Origin: an uncultured bacterium
GTDB lineage: Bacteria > Myxococcota_A > Bradymonadia > UBA7976 > VGTA01
Assembly (NCBI GenBank): GCA_943788935.1
Contig: CALSSE010000015.1
Coordinates: 310,001 to 374,000, forward strand
Reading direction: 5' to 3'
Length of the DNA: 64,000 nt
Numbering within the stretch: position 1 is the stretch's first letter; every line of letters starts with the position of its first letter. Under the pieces are notes generated by a model, which saw only the letters and a list, made by a program, of their open reading frames with translations, did no database searches and was not told the origin of the DNA. The translations under genes and the position numbers were made by a program. This document shows, one piece after another, positions 34,717-43,872 of this stretch.

Positions 34717-36738
34717 TTATTCGATCGTCGATAAGTCGCAGCGGTCAACCACCACCACTTCACTGCGGGTATTCGGGAAGTCAAACCCGCTCTTCTGAGC
34801 AGCATAATAGATACAGATTTCACTATCAGCTTGAATACTGTTTGGCCACCAAATATTCCAAATGTCAAAGAGCCCACAACCGAATAGATCAGTGAGGACT
34901 TCGTAGTCATCACTTGGGAAATAAGTCTCTACTTCCCCGTCATTACGGCATACATAGTCGTCTACTTCATCGGCAGTGGGGAGGAAGTTCAACGCCATCA
35001 TATCCCATGAGCCAAGGTCACGGCCTACAAAGACTCTTGAGCAACCGCGAGCTGAAGGTGACCCACGATAGCTTCGGTGACAATCTATAAGGACTCGTAG
35101 CATCTCGAGTACGGTGTTCTCTCCGGCATTACCAATGTAGCGTTCTTCCATACAGAAACCACCGTCTGAGCAAATATCGTCTCCTGAGCAAGAACCATCA
35201 CTGGCGCACTCCACACAGACATCATTGAGACTGTTACACATAAGCGCTCCTGTGCAATCACAGGCCTGCTCACAAGGCGCGCCCTCTAGCTGATAACAGC
35301 TGCGAACACCACTATTACAGCCGATCTCGGCGCACTCAGCGCTAGAGACGCAATCAGAGCTCTCCGAGCAAGGGCTACCAACATCGATACGGCACTCTCT
35401 ACTTCCTTGATCACAAATCAAGCCTTGATCGGCGAGGCAGTCACTGGTCTGTGAACAGGGTGAGCCTATCCGACCGACGCACCGACCACCGCTGTCACAG
35501 ACTTGGTTACGCCCGGAACACTCATCGATCTCGTTGTTACAATTGTCATCGATCCCATTACAGACCTCCTCGGCGAAAGGGTTGACCGCTGGGTTGATGT
35601 CATCGCAGTCAAAGCCGCTACTTCTACAGGCGCCTTCTCCATGTCCATCATTATCATTATCTACGCAAGTCCCAGTACCTTGGGTTGTACAGACGAGGTC
35701 ACCGCGGTTACAGTCGTCATCAAGACCATTACCACAGATCTCTTGTCGGCCGCTGTGTACTCGAGGGTCCGCTTCATCACAATCGTATCCATAGCATCCA
35801 GTTCCCGTACCATAGCCATCTTGGTCAGGGTCGTCGCAGAGGTTAAGAGTGGTCAAGTCACGGCCATCACAATCCTGATCGATTCGATCATTGATGATCT
35901 CTACAGCACCGGCGTTTATGTTAGGGTCAGCATCATTACAGTCTGGACCTAAACATCCGGCGCCGATCCCGAAACCATCTCGGTCACGGTCCATACAGTC
36001 CATTGGGCAAGGGAGATCACGACCGTTACAATCTTGGTCGATATTATCACCACAGATCTCGGTCTGAAAGGGGTTGATGCGAGCGTTCCGATCATCACAA
36101 TCAACGCCACGACAGTCTGCGCCTTGACCAAAACCATCTTGATCAGCGTCAGCGCAGTTGGGCTGACAGGGGAGATCTCCACCGACGCAATCATCGTCAG
36201 ACTGGTTACCACAGATCTCCATCGCTCCTGGGTAGACTCGAGGGTTCATATCATTGCAATCTCCCCCTCGGTTGGCGGGGTTAGAGTTACACATCGCATC
36301 TTGGTAGCCATCACCATCTTGATCAGCGCAGGCTTGTTGACACATTGGATCTTGAGCGGGCACTTGGCCATTACAGTTATTATCGATCATATTGGCGCAG
36401 TTCTCTACGCGACCTGGGTTTATGGCGTTAGAGGTATCATCGCAGTCCCCACCACCAGCGTTTACGTTGGGGTTACAGGTGCGATCTTGGAAACCATCAC
36501 GGTCTCGATCAGGACAGGCGCCTGGGGTAGTGCCAGCGGTAGTACCAGCGGTAGTGCCAGCGGTAGTACCAGCTGCAGTTCCTGCAGTCATTCCTCCGTT
36601 GACGACCGTACCGGCGGTCGTCCCTCCTGTAGGATAACCAGGGCTAGAGTCTTGAGATGTACAACTAATAGTGAGGCCGAGGGCAGAGATAAGAGGTAGA
36701 GTATACCTCACACTCTTCATCGCTTGAGCTACGTTCAT
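34717..36738 (-). CDS. Lipoprotein with MopE-type metal-binding repeats
   Basis: 673 residues; the ATG at 36738 has AGGAG upstream. The leader ends in TISC. A short Thr/Ala/Gly repeat (TAGT, 12-bp unit) is followed by six units of the MopE-type putative metal-binding motif: each has a DxDxDG-type loop, DCDD or DCND, and a CG-x3-D-x-DC ending. From about 390, Cys-rich small repeats (SPCSQTSDCL, SPCSESSDCV) are followed by a unique C-terminal domain of about 140 residues. MopE of Methylococcus binds copper; here the metal is unknown, and calcium is also possible. Many disulfides imply a surface location. It stands 208 bp upstream of the ESGQEV lipoprotein. Confidence 0.85.
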   Translation of the reverse strand: MNVAQAMKSVRYTLPLISALGLTISCTSQDSSPGYPTGGTTAGTVVNGGMTAGTAAGTTAGTTAGTTAGTTPGACPDRDRDGFQDRTCNPNVNAGGGDCDDTSNAINPGRVENCANMIDNNCNGQVPAQDPMCQQACADQDGDGYQDAMCNSNPANRGGDCNDMNPRVYPGAMEICGNQSDDDCVGGDLPCQPNCADADQDGFGQGADCRGVDCDDRNARINPFQTEICGDNIDQDCNGRDLPCPMDCMDRDRDGFGIGAGCLGPDCNDADPNINAGAVEIINDRIDQDCDGRDLTTLNLCDDPDQDGYGTGTGCYGYDCDEADPRVHSGRQEICGNGLDDDCNRGDLVCTTQGTGTCVDNDNDGHGEGACRSSGFDCDDINPAVNPFAEEVCNGIDDNCNNEIDECSGRNQVCDSGGRCVGRIGSPCSQTSDCLADQGLICDQGSRECRIDVGSPCSESSDCVSSAECAEIGCNSGVRSCYQLEGAPCEQACDCTGALMCNSLNDVCVECASDGSCSGDDICSDGGFCMEERYIGNAGENTVLEMLRVLIDCHRSYRGSPSARGCSRVFVGRDLGSWDMMALNFLPTADEVDDYVCRNDGEVETYFPSDDYEVLTDLFGCGLFDIWNIWWPNSIQADSEICIYYAAQKSGFDFPNTRSEVVVVDRCDLSTIE
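36540..36590. repeat. 12-bp in-frame repeat (TAGT)
   Basis: Alternating GGTAGTGCCAGC and GGTAGTACCAGC units encode Thr-Ala-Gly-Thr in the linker after the lipobox of the MopE-repeat protein. Confidence 0.8.
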
Positions 36739-37067
36739 AATATTTCTCCTAAGGCAGTGTTTAGCTTTACAGAGTTTAGCTTTACAGAGTTTAGCTTTAC
36801 AGTGTCTGCTTTACAGTGTCTGCTTTACAGTGTCGGACTTATGGAATATTGGTCAATTGTGGAATGTTTAGACCCTACCTATATCTTAGTCTGTGGATTG
36901 AGTCATGTATAAAGTCTGATACAGACTAGTGTTAATCTTAGACTGAAGGGCGCCAAGGTCTTCCTTTAACGAGTGATGAGATCACTTGACAATCAGGTGG
37001 GCTCTGCTAGCGTTCCAACCCACTGTTTCTTTATCTAGTAGTATGTAAATAACAGGCAGGAGTCATC
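36739..37067. repeat. Gene-free 5' region with 14-15-bp tandem repeats
   Basis: This divergent gap has no supported gene. From about 36756 to 36834 it holds TTTAGCTTTACAGAG copies (15 bp) that change into TGTCTGCTTTACAG copies (14 bp). The array begins about 18 bp upstream of the MopE-repeat gene's start and would lie in its leader RNA or promoter. The remaining bases to 37067 hold no promoter I can identify with confidence. Confidence 0.75.
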
Positions 37068-37583
37068 ATGAGGTTCATAAGTTTTCCGGCGGTTAGATCT
37101 ATTCGATTCATTATCTTAAGTACAGCGATCATCTCTTCATTTATACTGATGAGCGCGTGTACACCGGCTTTTGTGAGAGGGACAGATATTGATTATACGC
37201 CTGAAAAGCAGGAAGTCGCTGAGTTTATTGAGCGATATCGTGTCGCTCTTGAACAACGGAACTTTGATCTCCTCAAGGATATGGTGAGCTCGAACTACTA
37301 TGAAAATGGGAGTACCACTAATGATCCAAGTGATGACTATGATTTCTCGGGGTTGTTGAATGTTCTTCAGCAGTTACAGCAGAGTGTCAAAGCTGTTAAA
37401 TATACCATTAGAATCGCTAAAATTGATGTTATGGAGTCAAGCGCTGCTGTTGATCTTGAGTATACCGGCCAATATCTATTCACTCAAAATGATCGTGATC
37501 GTTGGGAGACATACGCCGATAAAAACCGTTTGACGCTCGCTAAAGATAAACTCGGACACTGGAAGATTATGAGCGGTCTATGA
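37068..37583 (+). CDS. Small lipoprotein with NTF2/SnoaL-like fold
   Basis: 171 residues. The leader IILSTAIISSFILMSAC ends in a good lipobox (LMSAC). The mature domain starts EKQEVAEFIERYRVALEQRNFDLLKDMVS and ends DKLGHWKIMSGL, a layout typical of NTF2-like/DUF4440 domains: helix, short repeats, then curved sheet ending in W-K-I. The assignment is by pattern only. It is probably anchored in the periplasm. GGCAGGAG lies upstream of the ATG. It is a single gene between two leftward groups. Confidence 0.8.
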   Translation: MRFISFPAVRSIRFIILSTAIISSFILMSACTPAFVRGTDIDYTPEKQEVAEFIERYRVALEQRNFDLLKDMVSSNYYENGSTTNDPSDDYDFSGLLNVLQQLQQSVKAVKYTIRIAKIDVMESSAAVDLEYTGQYLFTQNDRDRWETYADKNRLTLAKDKLGHWKIMSGL

Positions 37584-37680
37584 GTGTCTCATCTGATGTT
37601 CCACGATCTCTTACAGATGTATAAACGTATAGATGTATAGACGTGTAAGAGTGAGTGGACACTCTTATTCTAGCAGACAG

Positions 37681-37785
37681 TCACTTGGGTAGACAATCAC
37701 TCGGGTAGACAATCACTCGGGTAGACAATCACTCGGGTAGACAATCACTCGGGTAGACAATCACTCGGGTAGACAATCACTCGGG
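37681..37785. repeat. 16-bp tandem repeat running into a gene's 3' end
   Basis: TCACTCGGGTAGACAA is present in six nearly identical copies (the first has TTGG) plus a partial seventh. The last copy and a half lie inside the 3' end of the FGE-like gene, and the first three bases of the sixth copy supply its stop codon on the minus strand. Confidence 0.94.
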
Positions 37786-38936
37786 CTAGTGGTGATAATT
37801 CTAAAAGAGAGGTCTGCGACTTGAAAAGCTGGAGGCGACCTTCGACTCTTCACTCGCCCTGTTTTCTCACCATGCTGAGCTCTGCGCTGAGCATAGCGAA
37901 AGGCGAAAAGAGGCGACGCGCTCTTTAAGCTCGATCGACCCATGGTGAGAATCTTCTCTCTCCAGCCTGTAGACTGACTCTCACTAGAAGGAGAGAGCCA
38001 CTCGTAGAGGCCTGTGTCATGCTTCGTAGTCATGATCCATGTGCGCCATTCATGGACAGTGAGTAAGGCGGCGCCTCTCCATTGACTATATTGTAATGCT
38101 TGTTGGAGGTTGACACACCGCACAGGCTGTGAAGGTCTTACTCGACAGCGACCCCATCTGGCGGCGGGTTGACATGTTCCAGAGGCTACACACTGCTGAT
38201 AGTCGGCTGAACTAACGAGGGGGCTCACGCAGCGTGTCACTGAGCTAGAGTCCGTGGAAAACACAGTCCATACTTCTTGAACGGATTTTTCATCACGCTC
38301 GGCGGCTTGATCATCTCTCGGTGATGCTGAATGATTATCGGGGTCTCGATGAGCTTCTACAGACTCGGGTATATTAGATTCAAGCGGTTTAAAGACGGCT
38401 TTTAAAAGATCTTGAGTAAGCGATGGAATATGATTCCGACCGACCTCAAGGATATCTCCTCTGACCTGTTTGACCTCCATCAAAGCACCAGAGGCGCTGT
38501 GGAGTTTTAAGGTGAATAGGACTTGCTCTCCGTCCGACCCATGATGAACACCGTTTGGTTCAGTGACCAGAGAACCGCTCAAAGACCAATGAGCTCCGAC
38601 CTCGCGGGCGAGCTCTGCTGCGCAGAGCCCAACACACTGGGAGAGGTCTCGTTGGGGATCTAAGAGCTCTCTAAACTGATCACGGTCGATCACTGCAATA
38701 TCAGATCCCCTGAGCACTTTAATGGCTGCAGAGCGAACGCTGTCAGTCCATGCTTGCCTCTGAGCAATCGTCCCCACTTCACCTTGAAGCTCAAGGACAG
38801 CTAGCCTTGACTCGGCGAAGGCATGGACTTGATAAACGGTGGAGAAGAGTAGGAGGAGGCAAAGTGTTGAGTAGGTTTTGAGACCAATGTTGAGCGCTGA
38901 ACTCATATATCTCGTAGAGACTCTAGTATTTCTCAT
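37761..38936 (-). CDS. Exported protein with degenerate FGE-like C-terminus
   Basis: About 391 residues from the ATG at 38936 (AGGG upstream; an ATG at 38948 is the alternative). A hydrophobic segment ends VYQVHAFA. The N-terminal domain (RLAVLELQGEVG, DIAVIDRDQF, LAREVGAHWSLSGSLV) resembles CsgG/FlgO-like proteins that sense or assemble at the envelope. The C-terminal half retains traces of an FGE-like fold: YQQCVASGTC, RPSQPVRCVNLQQALQYSQW, LLTVHEWRTWI and GLYEWLSP, but the usual GG-rich end is missing. The last 11 residues are encoded by a 16-bp tandem repeat, so the native C-terminus may have been replaced. Confidence 0.7.
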   Translation of the reverse strand: MRNTRVSTRYMSSALNIGLKTYSTLCLLLLFSTVYQVHAFAESRLAVLELQGEVGTIAQRQAWTDSVRSAAIKVLRGSDIAVIDRDQFRELLDPQRDLSQCVGLCAAELAREVGAHWSLSGSLVTEPNGVHHGSDGEQVLFTLKLHSASGALMEVKQVRGDILEVGRNHIPSLTQDLLKAVFKPLESNIPESVEAHRDPDNHSASPRDDQAAERDEKSVQEVWTVFSTDSSSVTRCVSPLVSSADYQQCVASGTCQPAARWGRCRVRPSQPVRCVNLQQALQYSQWRGAALLTVHEWRTWIMTTKHDTGLYEWLSPSSESQSTGWREKILTMGRSSLKSASPLFAFRYAQRRAQHGEKTGRVKSRRSPPAFQVADLSFRIITTSPSDCLPE

Positions 38937-38967
38937 GAGGACCCTCATAGACTAGTGCTCATCAGAT

Positions 38968-41900
38968 CTACATCGCGAATGGATCTTTGATAGCGCTCTT
39001 CTTGCGTCTAGGCTTTCTTTTTTCAATACGACTCTTCTTAGCGCGACTCTTCTTAGCGCGACTCTTCCTAGCGCGACTCTTCTTAGCGCGACTCTTCAGC
39101 TTCTCTTCATTACGTCGCTTTGTCTTCTGAGCTTTAGATGTATCATCTGCAGCGCTCCCTTTTGGTGATATAGCTTCAGACTTTGAAGGCTCGGAGGCCT
39201 TGGAAGATTCTATCTCGATTTGAGGGGGACGCTCTCCGTTTAGCTCTGGCGATAGGTCAGATGAGAGAGCTTTAGATTGAGCGGGACTCCTTCTGTCTAA
39301 AGCGCTCTCGGAAATACGAGGTTGAGGAGATAAAATAATCTTGGGTTGCTTGGGGACCGTGTATGACTCACCGCTGATCAGAGAGAAAGCCTCTTCTACA
39401 CTCATTCCACTTCCCAAGATGAGCCCTGTGCCCGTGAGCAGTAAAGCGATGACTAGTAGAGAGAGGTTAGCGACAGTGCTTAAGCCTCTCTTCTCTCCTT
39501 TTGTGAGGGGTGAGTTAGACGTATTCAGTCTCGCTGAGCTCTCAGAGCCTTTGGGATCACGCGATACACTCTGTTCAGGGGCCCACATACCGCTAAACTC
39601 GTTGGAGGCCACCTCATCATCATTATCGAGGATAACGGGGATATGTGGAGTAGGGAGGTCGAGCTTGACGAAGAACCCCTCTTCATGCTCCCTACCTTCG
39701 ATCTCAAGTTGGAATTGAGAGAAGGGGAGAAGCTGTCCCGAGAGGGGGAGAGGTATACTTAACAGCGCTCTACTCAACTTCATTGGTTCTGCTTGTAACT
39801 CTATCAGTGACTGCCACTCTGGGATATTTGGGAACAGCTCTTCGGGTCGCTGAAACTCAAGTTGGGTGTCTAATTCACGATCAGCGAGCTTCTCACGACC
39901 CATATTGTGTGGAGCCGGCTTCGCCTTGGTGACCTCAAGAGCGTTTCGATCTTCTTTGGGAATAGCGAATGTCCCAGAGAGCTTTGGGTTCATCACCGAG
40001 AAATCATCATGTCCCATATCGCTGAGCGCTTCGGAGGTAAATAGCTCATCGATTGGTTTATCGATTGTCGCTCTCTCGGGCGCGATATTCACCGCCGGTG
40101 TTGAGAAAAGCTCAGGAACAGCCATGACTTGCTCTTTTTGCAGGCTCGAAACTGGACCATTGTGTGAAGGGATTACGATCTTTTGAGTCTGCTCTTCATC
40201 AAACTGAAAGGTCTCTTGATGGCTCACTGAGTCTTCGAAGCGATCACTTAAAGATCGCTGCTCTTGATGGACGTTCATCTCCTTAATCGCTTGCGCTAGG
40301 TCTATTCGTACGGTGTCATCGAGACTATTATCAGTGATTGAGCGTTGAGTGTCCTCCTCTGCAGGGTGGGCTTGCTCTGTCTCTAATGCGCTCGCTGCTT
40401 GCTCAAGTAAGAGGTCAAGTTCAAGCTCATCAACACCTAAATCATCAACATTTAGATCGTCGATATCCGGACCATCAACATTCACATGAGCGAAGTGCCT
40501 CTCGGTGAGTGTTTCTGGAGAAGCAGCGACGTCGAGCATAGGTAGCTCATCATTGAGTCCCGTCCATTCACTGAGATCACCCCAGTCTTCGAGCTGATCT
40601 GATTTTTGTGCAGAGACTTTGAGACCTAGATTTTGGAGCTCAGAGGGAGAAATAGGGCGAGTGTCCTCTAAGCTATTGGCGCCAAGTAAAGTATGATTGC
40701 CAGGTCCCCCTACCCCACCGAGGTAAGTCGATTCGGGAGCGCTTTGTCTATGAGATACATTGGGTGTAGGTTCGGTGAGGATCTCTAGTCCTTGGAGTCT
40801 CTGTAGATCTTCATTAGAGAGGCCGCCCATCATTGTTTGTGGGGAGCTTGAACTTATAGAGGGTGAGGAGAAGATCGTTTGATCTTCACTAGGAAATTCT
40901 AGTTCTTTTCCGTTAAGAGTGTCGGGGTCTTCCGGAGAGAATCCCTCGGGAGGGGCTGTAATGATGGTGCGCTGTGCACCTGTGGGTCTCGAGGTCGGTT
41001 GATGTGTGTATGAAGTTTGAGAGGGAGTATTGACCTCTCCTACTTGATGAGTAGTATTAAATTGATCGAGCGCTTGATCGGTGATGGCATCAAAACCAAG
41101 GGTCTGTCCAAACCCTAAAGGATTCATGAGCGAGTGATTAGGGGTGAGACTAGCTGTTCCCAAGAGGGGAGCTTGTAAGTTTCCAAGCGAGTTGATCGCT
41201 TCTAGCCCACTAGAGTTTGACGTCGCTGTTGCAGGCTTTGGAGCCTGTCCGAGAGATTGGATCTCTAAGAGAGCTGACTTGAGGCTCGCTAAGTTTTTTG
41301 GTCGGCTCGACGGTTGCTTGGCGAGACACTCATTGACGATCTGAGCGAGTCGCTCCCTCTGAGCCGCTTGCCCTGAGAATTCATCAGCTCGAACTTGAAC
41401 TCGACCGCTACCAATAATCACCGCTGTGAGTATTTTATCTGTCGTTCGACCTTCAAAGGGGAGGGCGTTTTTGAGCATAAAGTAAGCGAGTAAGCCTAAA
41501 CCAGCGATATCGGTCTGAGAGTTGATCTCTTTACCAGAGGCTTGCTCATAGGTGAAGAAACTTGGGTCATTATAGGTGACTCTACCTGATGGATGTTTAT
41601 GCACTCCGCATAGCCCTGCACCTAATATATCGGAGATTAACGTTTGGTAGCTCTGATTCGATCGACTCTTTACAAAGACGTTGGACGGCTTGAGGTTACC
41701 ATGAACTTTCCCCTCTTCATGGAGAGATTGGAGCGCATCACACAGGTTGATAAGCAGCTCACATGTGGTCTGACTGTCAAGGCCTCCTCTCGACTTTACA
41801 AATCGAGTCAAGTTAGGCGCTTCCTCACGGCTGAGTACGCACCATACTCCCTGGTATTGACCATGAACACCAAAGTCGATCATGGGGATAATATAGTCAG

Positions 41901-42120
41901 ATCTAAGCTGAGCATGTAACATCACGCCCCGCTGAATCTTATCTTGGATATCAACGGCGTCATGACGTTGATAGTATTTGAGTATAATAGGGCGTTGGTT
42001 TTGTTGATCAACCGCGCTGAAAGTGAGCGCGGTCTCTCCACGATGATTAAGTGAGGTAGGCAGATAACGACCTTTGATCTGCTGTTGTAATAAGAGGTTA
42101 GGCTGCAACTTATTGCTCAT
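38968..42120 (-). CDS. Large membrane protein with probable pseudokinase domain
   Basis: About 1050 residues from the ATG at 42120; the frame is open to a TTG at 42207. The N-terminal domain is kinase-like: IILK with the ATP-site lysine (K48), HGNLKPSN (140-147) where HRDLKPxN is expected, and SDILGAG where DFG is expected. The catalytic Asp is Asn, and the Gly of DFG is missing, so phosphotransfer is unlikely. A long acidic, Ser/Thr-rich linker (about 290-870), a membrane segment (LLVIALLLTGTGLILG, near 900) and a Lys/Arg-rich C-terminus with RAKKS repeats follow. It may act as a binding scaffold or be regulated by the active kinases. It is 19 bp upstream of the FGE-like gene in the same direction. 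Confidence 0.82.
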   Translation of the reverse strand: MSNKLQPNLLLQQQIKGRYLPTSLNHRGETALTFSAVDQQNQRPIILKYYQRHDAVDIQDKIQRGVMLHAQLRSDYIIPMIDFGVHGQYQGVWCVLSREEAPNLTRFVKSRGGLDSQTTCELLINLCDALQSLHEEGKVHGNLKPSNVFVKSRSNQSYQTLISDILGAGLCGVHKHPSGRVTYNDPSFFTYEQASGKEINSQTDIAGLGLLAYFMLKNALPFEGRTTDKILTAVIIGSGRVQVRADEFSGQAAQRERLAQIVNECLAKQPSSRPKNLASLKSALLEIQSLGQAPKPATATSNSSGLEAINSLGNLQAPLLGTASLTPNHSLMNPLGFGQTLGFDAITDQALDQFNTTHQVGEVNTPSQTSYTHQPTSRPTGAQRTIITAPPEGFSPEDPDTLNGKELEFPSEDQTIFSSPSISSSSPQTMMGGLSNEDLQRLQGLEILTEPTPNVSHRQSAPESTYLGGVGGPGNHTLLGANSLEDTRPISPSELQNLGLKVSAQKSDQLEDWGDLSEWTGLNDELPMLDVAASPETLTERHFAHVNVDGPDIDDLNVDDLGVDELELDLLLEQAASALETEQAHPAEEDTQRSITDNSLDDTVRIDLAQAIKEMNVHQEQRSLSDRFEDSVSHQETFQFDEEQTQKIVIPSHNGPVSSLQKEQVMAVPELFSTPAVNIAPERATIDKPIDELFTSEALSDMGHDDFSVMNPKLSGTFAIPKEDRNALEVTKAKPAPHNMGREKLADRELDTQLEFQRPEELFPNIPEWQSLIELQAEPMKLSRALLSIPLPLSGQLLPFSQFQLEIEGREHEEGFFVKLDLPTPHIPVILDNDDEVASNEFSGMWAPEQSVSRDPKGSESSARLNTSNSPLTKGEKRGLSTVANLSLLVIALLLTGTGLILGSGMSVEEAFSLISGESYTVPKQPKIILSPQPRISESALDRRSPAQSKALSSDLSPELNGERPPQIEIESSKASEPSKSEAISPKGSAADDTSKAQKTKRRNEEKLKSRAKKSRARKSRAKKSRAKKSRIEKRKPRRKKSAIKDPFAM
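39022..39100. repeat. 15-bp in-frame repeat (RAKKS)
   Basis: Copies of CTTAGCGCGACTCTT encode RAKKS/RARKS in the basic C-terminus of the pseudokinase protein. The tract resembles a DNA- or polyanion-binding tail, but here it should lie outside the cytoplasm if the membrane topology is as drawn. Confidence 0.85.
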
Positions 42121-42338
42121 AAAGGTAAGGCCTTTATCTCGAGGTTTGATCTCAATTAGGACGTTGCTACATGGCAGACGAGAGCCTAATTCAGCACTTA
42201 TAGTCAATCAACAACATAAGGGTATCACTACAGCGCAGTAAATCAAACTATCACCTGCATAGACTCTGTATTAGTGAACACAGGTGAATGTTTAGTAGAG
42301 GGTGGCGAAAAAAAATGGTCAGTATTTGAAAAAAAACT

Positions 42339-42367
42339 TTGACCTGCGCCTCAAATTCGAGTACCAC
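42339..42367 (+). promoter_or_regulatory. Possible promoter for tRNA-Leu
   Basis: TTGACC at 42339-42344 is followed, after 17 bases, by TACCAC at 42362-42367. The -35 box is strong and the -10 box weak. Transcription would begin about 8 bases before the tRNA. Confidence 0.5.
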
Positions 42368-42381
42368 TGAGCCCGATCTAA

Positions 42382-42466
42382 GCGTAGGTGGCGGAATTGG
42401 TAGACGCGCTAGGTTGAGGGCCTAGTGCCCGTTAAGGGCGTGGGGGTTCGATTCCCCCTCTACGTA
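42382..42466 (+). tRNA. tRNA-Leu (GAG)
   Basis: An 85-nt class II cloverleaf. Acceptor strand GCGTAGG pairs with TCTACGT, and the D arm contains GGCGGAATTGGTAGACGC. The anticodon stem CTAGG/CCTAG encloses TTGAGGG with anticodon GAG. The long variable arm is TGCCCGTTAAGGGCG, and the T arm GGGGGTTCGATTCCCCC. The discriminator is A and CCA is not encoded. Confidence 0.96.
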
Positions 42467-42470
42467 TCAA

Positions 42471-42499
42471 AGCTCGAACTGAAAAGTTCGGGCTTTTTT
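42471..42499 (+). terminator. Rho-independent terminator after tRNA-Leu
   Basis: The stem AGCTCGAAC/GTTCGGGCT, with one G:T pair and a TGAAAA loop, is followed by six T residues. It is placed five bases after the tRNA. Confidence 0.88.
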
Positions 42500-42700
42500 G
42501 CTTTTTAACGCTTGAATTTCATCTCTAGATCTCGATTTTATAGTTCTCTAGATGACTTAACACCCATGAGAGAAAGCTATAGAGATCACTCTATGTTTAG
42601 ATTTAAGATATGTACATTCGATACAGGGCTACTTGCTCCTCACGGGACACAGAGCCCTCTTGGCGCTGACTCTGTTCAGCAAGAAGAGCTTCCTCAAACA

Positions 42701-43750
42701 ATGACGCGATGGTTTAAGCTAAGGCGAGGAGTAATGTCGTTGGTGTCTTTATTGAGCCTCAGCGCCTGCTCCATACATGGCATGACCGGTGATGTCATGT
42801 CTGATTATACTGTCAAGCATCTCTCTCCCTATGTTTTGGGGACCAGTGACTTAACCATGGCCTGTGAGATGGGGTCTTCGATGGGACCGTTTCTCCTCTC
42901 TTTTGAGCGGGTGACAGATCAACCTGATATGGCAGCGATCCCTACATTTATGACCGCTGCGCTTTGCGCAGAGCAGGTGGTATGGGAGGCTGCATTACGC
43001 GCGATCCGCGCTGAGAATGCCGGTGAGGCGGCTGCTTATAAGGATGCTCTCGTCGCTCAGAAGAGAGCCCATGGGGTCGTCGCTCATCGTTATTATAGCG
43101 CTTATCAGAGAATGAATCGCCTCTTTGGGGAGCGTTGTGCTGATCTTGAGAATGAAGATCAGCAGCTAGTGATGCTATTGGGGCTGATGGGTGGGTTACT
43201 GGCTGTGCAAAACGACCGTGCTTCCGGAGTTATGGTCGACGTACCTGTCGATGTCCCACGAAGAGTAGCTCGCCAAGTTAAGTGTCTCGACAATGAGCGA
43301 TGGTGGGGTATGCCTCAAGCTCTAGAGACAGCTGTGTGGGCCGGTGTACCGAACTCAGCTCCATCAGAGATTCCTGCTGATCAACTTCAATCGGAGATCT
43401 ACAAGAGGATGGAGGCTAACGCTCAGATTGGTCGACGAGCAGGGGTCAGACTCGTTGACTCAGTGTATGCTTTCACTGCCCTCTCTTTGGGAGATGAAGA
43501 GAGAGTTAAACAAGTCATCACCGATTTTGCACGTTCTCGCAAAGAGGTGAAGCCTAATCCAAAATGGAGATTGTTCGATGAGACTTCTGCGGCTCAGCTG
43601 TTATTTATTTCAGACCAATTATGGACGCAAACGAAGGGCCATAGAACTCAGCAAGATTTAGGTGTATTTTGGTCAGAGGACTCGGGAGAAGATACGGGAG
43701 AGAACGCTGAAGACGAAGACAGCCTCCTCGACGCTCTTGACGAAGAGTGA
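42701..43750 (+). CDS. Putative lipoprotein, unknown function
   Basis: About 349 residues from the ATG at 42701, which begins MTRWFKLRRG and gives a basic start, a hydrophobic segment and the lipobox LSLSAC. Longer starts (TTG at 42512, ATG at 42566 or 42593) exist but place the export signal 60 residues in. The mature part is helical with Cys pairs (MACEMGSSMG, LCAEQVVW, GERCADLE) and an acidic tail (EDSGEDTGENAEDEDS). I do not recognise the family. It begins 200 bp downstream of the tRNA-Leu terminator. Confidence 0.72.
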   Translation: MTRWFKLRRGVMSLVSLLSLSACSIHGMTGDVMSDYTVKHLSPYVLGTSDLTMACEMGSSMGPFLLSFERVTDQPDMAAIPTFMTAALCAEQVVWEAALRAIRAENAGEAAAYKDALVAQKRAHGVVAHRYYSAYQRMNRLFGERCADLENEDQQLVMLLGLMGGLLAVQNDRASGVMVDVPVDVPRRVARQVKCLDNERWWGMPQALETAVWAGVPNSAPSEIPADQLQSEIYKRMEANAQIGRRAGVRLVDSVYAFTALSLGDEERVKQVITDFARSRKEVKPNPKWRLFDETSAAQLLFISDQLWTQTKGHRTQQDLGVFWSEDSGEDTGENAEDEDSLLDALDEE

Positions 43751-43872
43751 GTTAAAGTTTAGGGAGAGATAGCAATTTCACTGAGGAGCTGACTAGAGGA
43801 GACTCACCCCTCTGAGATGCCATGTGCGACTCCTCATCTACCCTCCCCCCCCCTCAAAGGATGTGTTTTAGG

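Noticed and set aside
35503..36699. Antisense open frames of up to 221 residues opposite the MopE-repeat gene
   Set aside because: They mirror the DxDxDG codon pattern; no start signals and no recognisable domain.
42201..42207. TTG at 42207 as the start of the pseudokinase
   Set aside because: No ribosome-binding site is visible and the ATG at 42120 puts the start just before the kinase-like fold.
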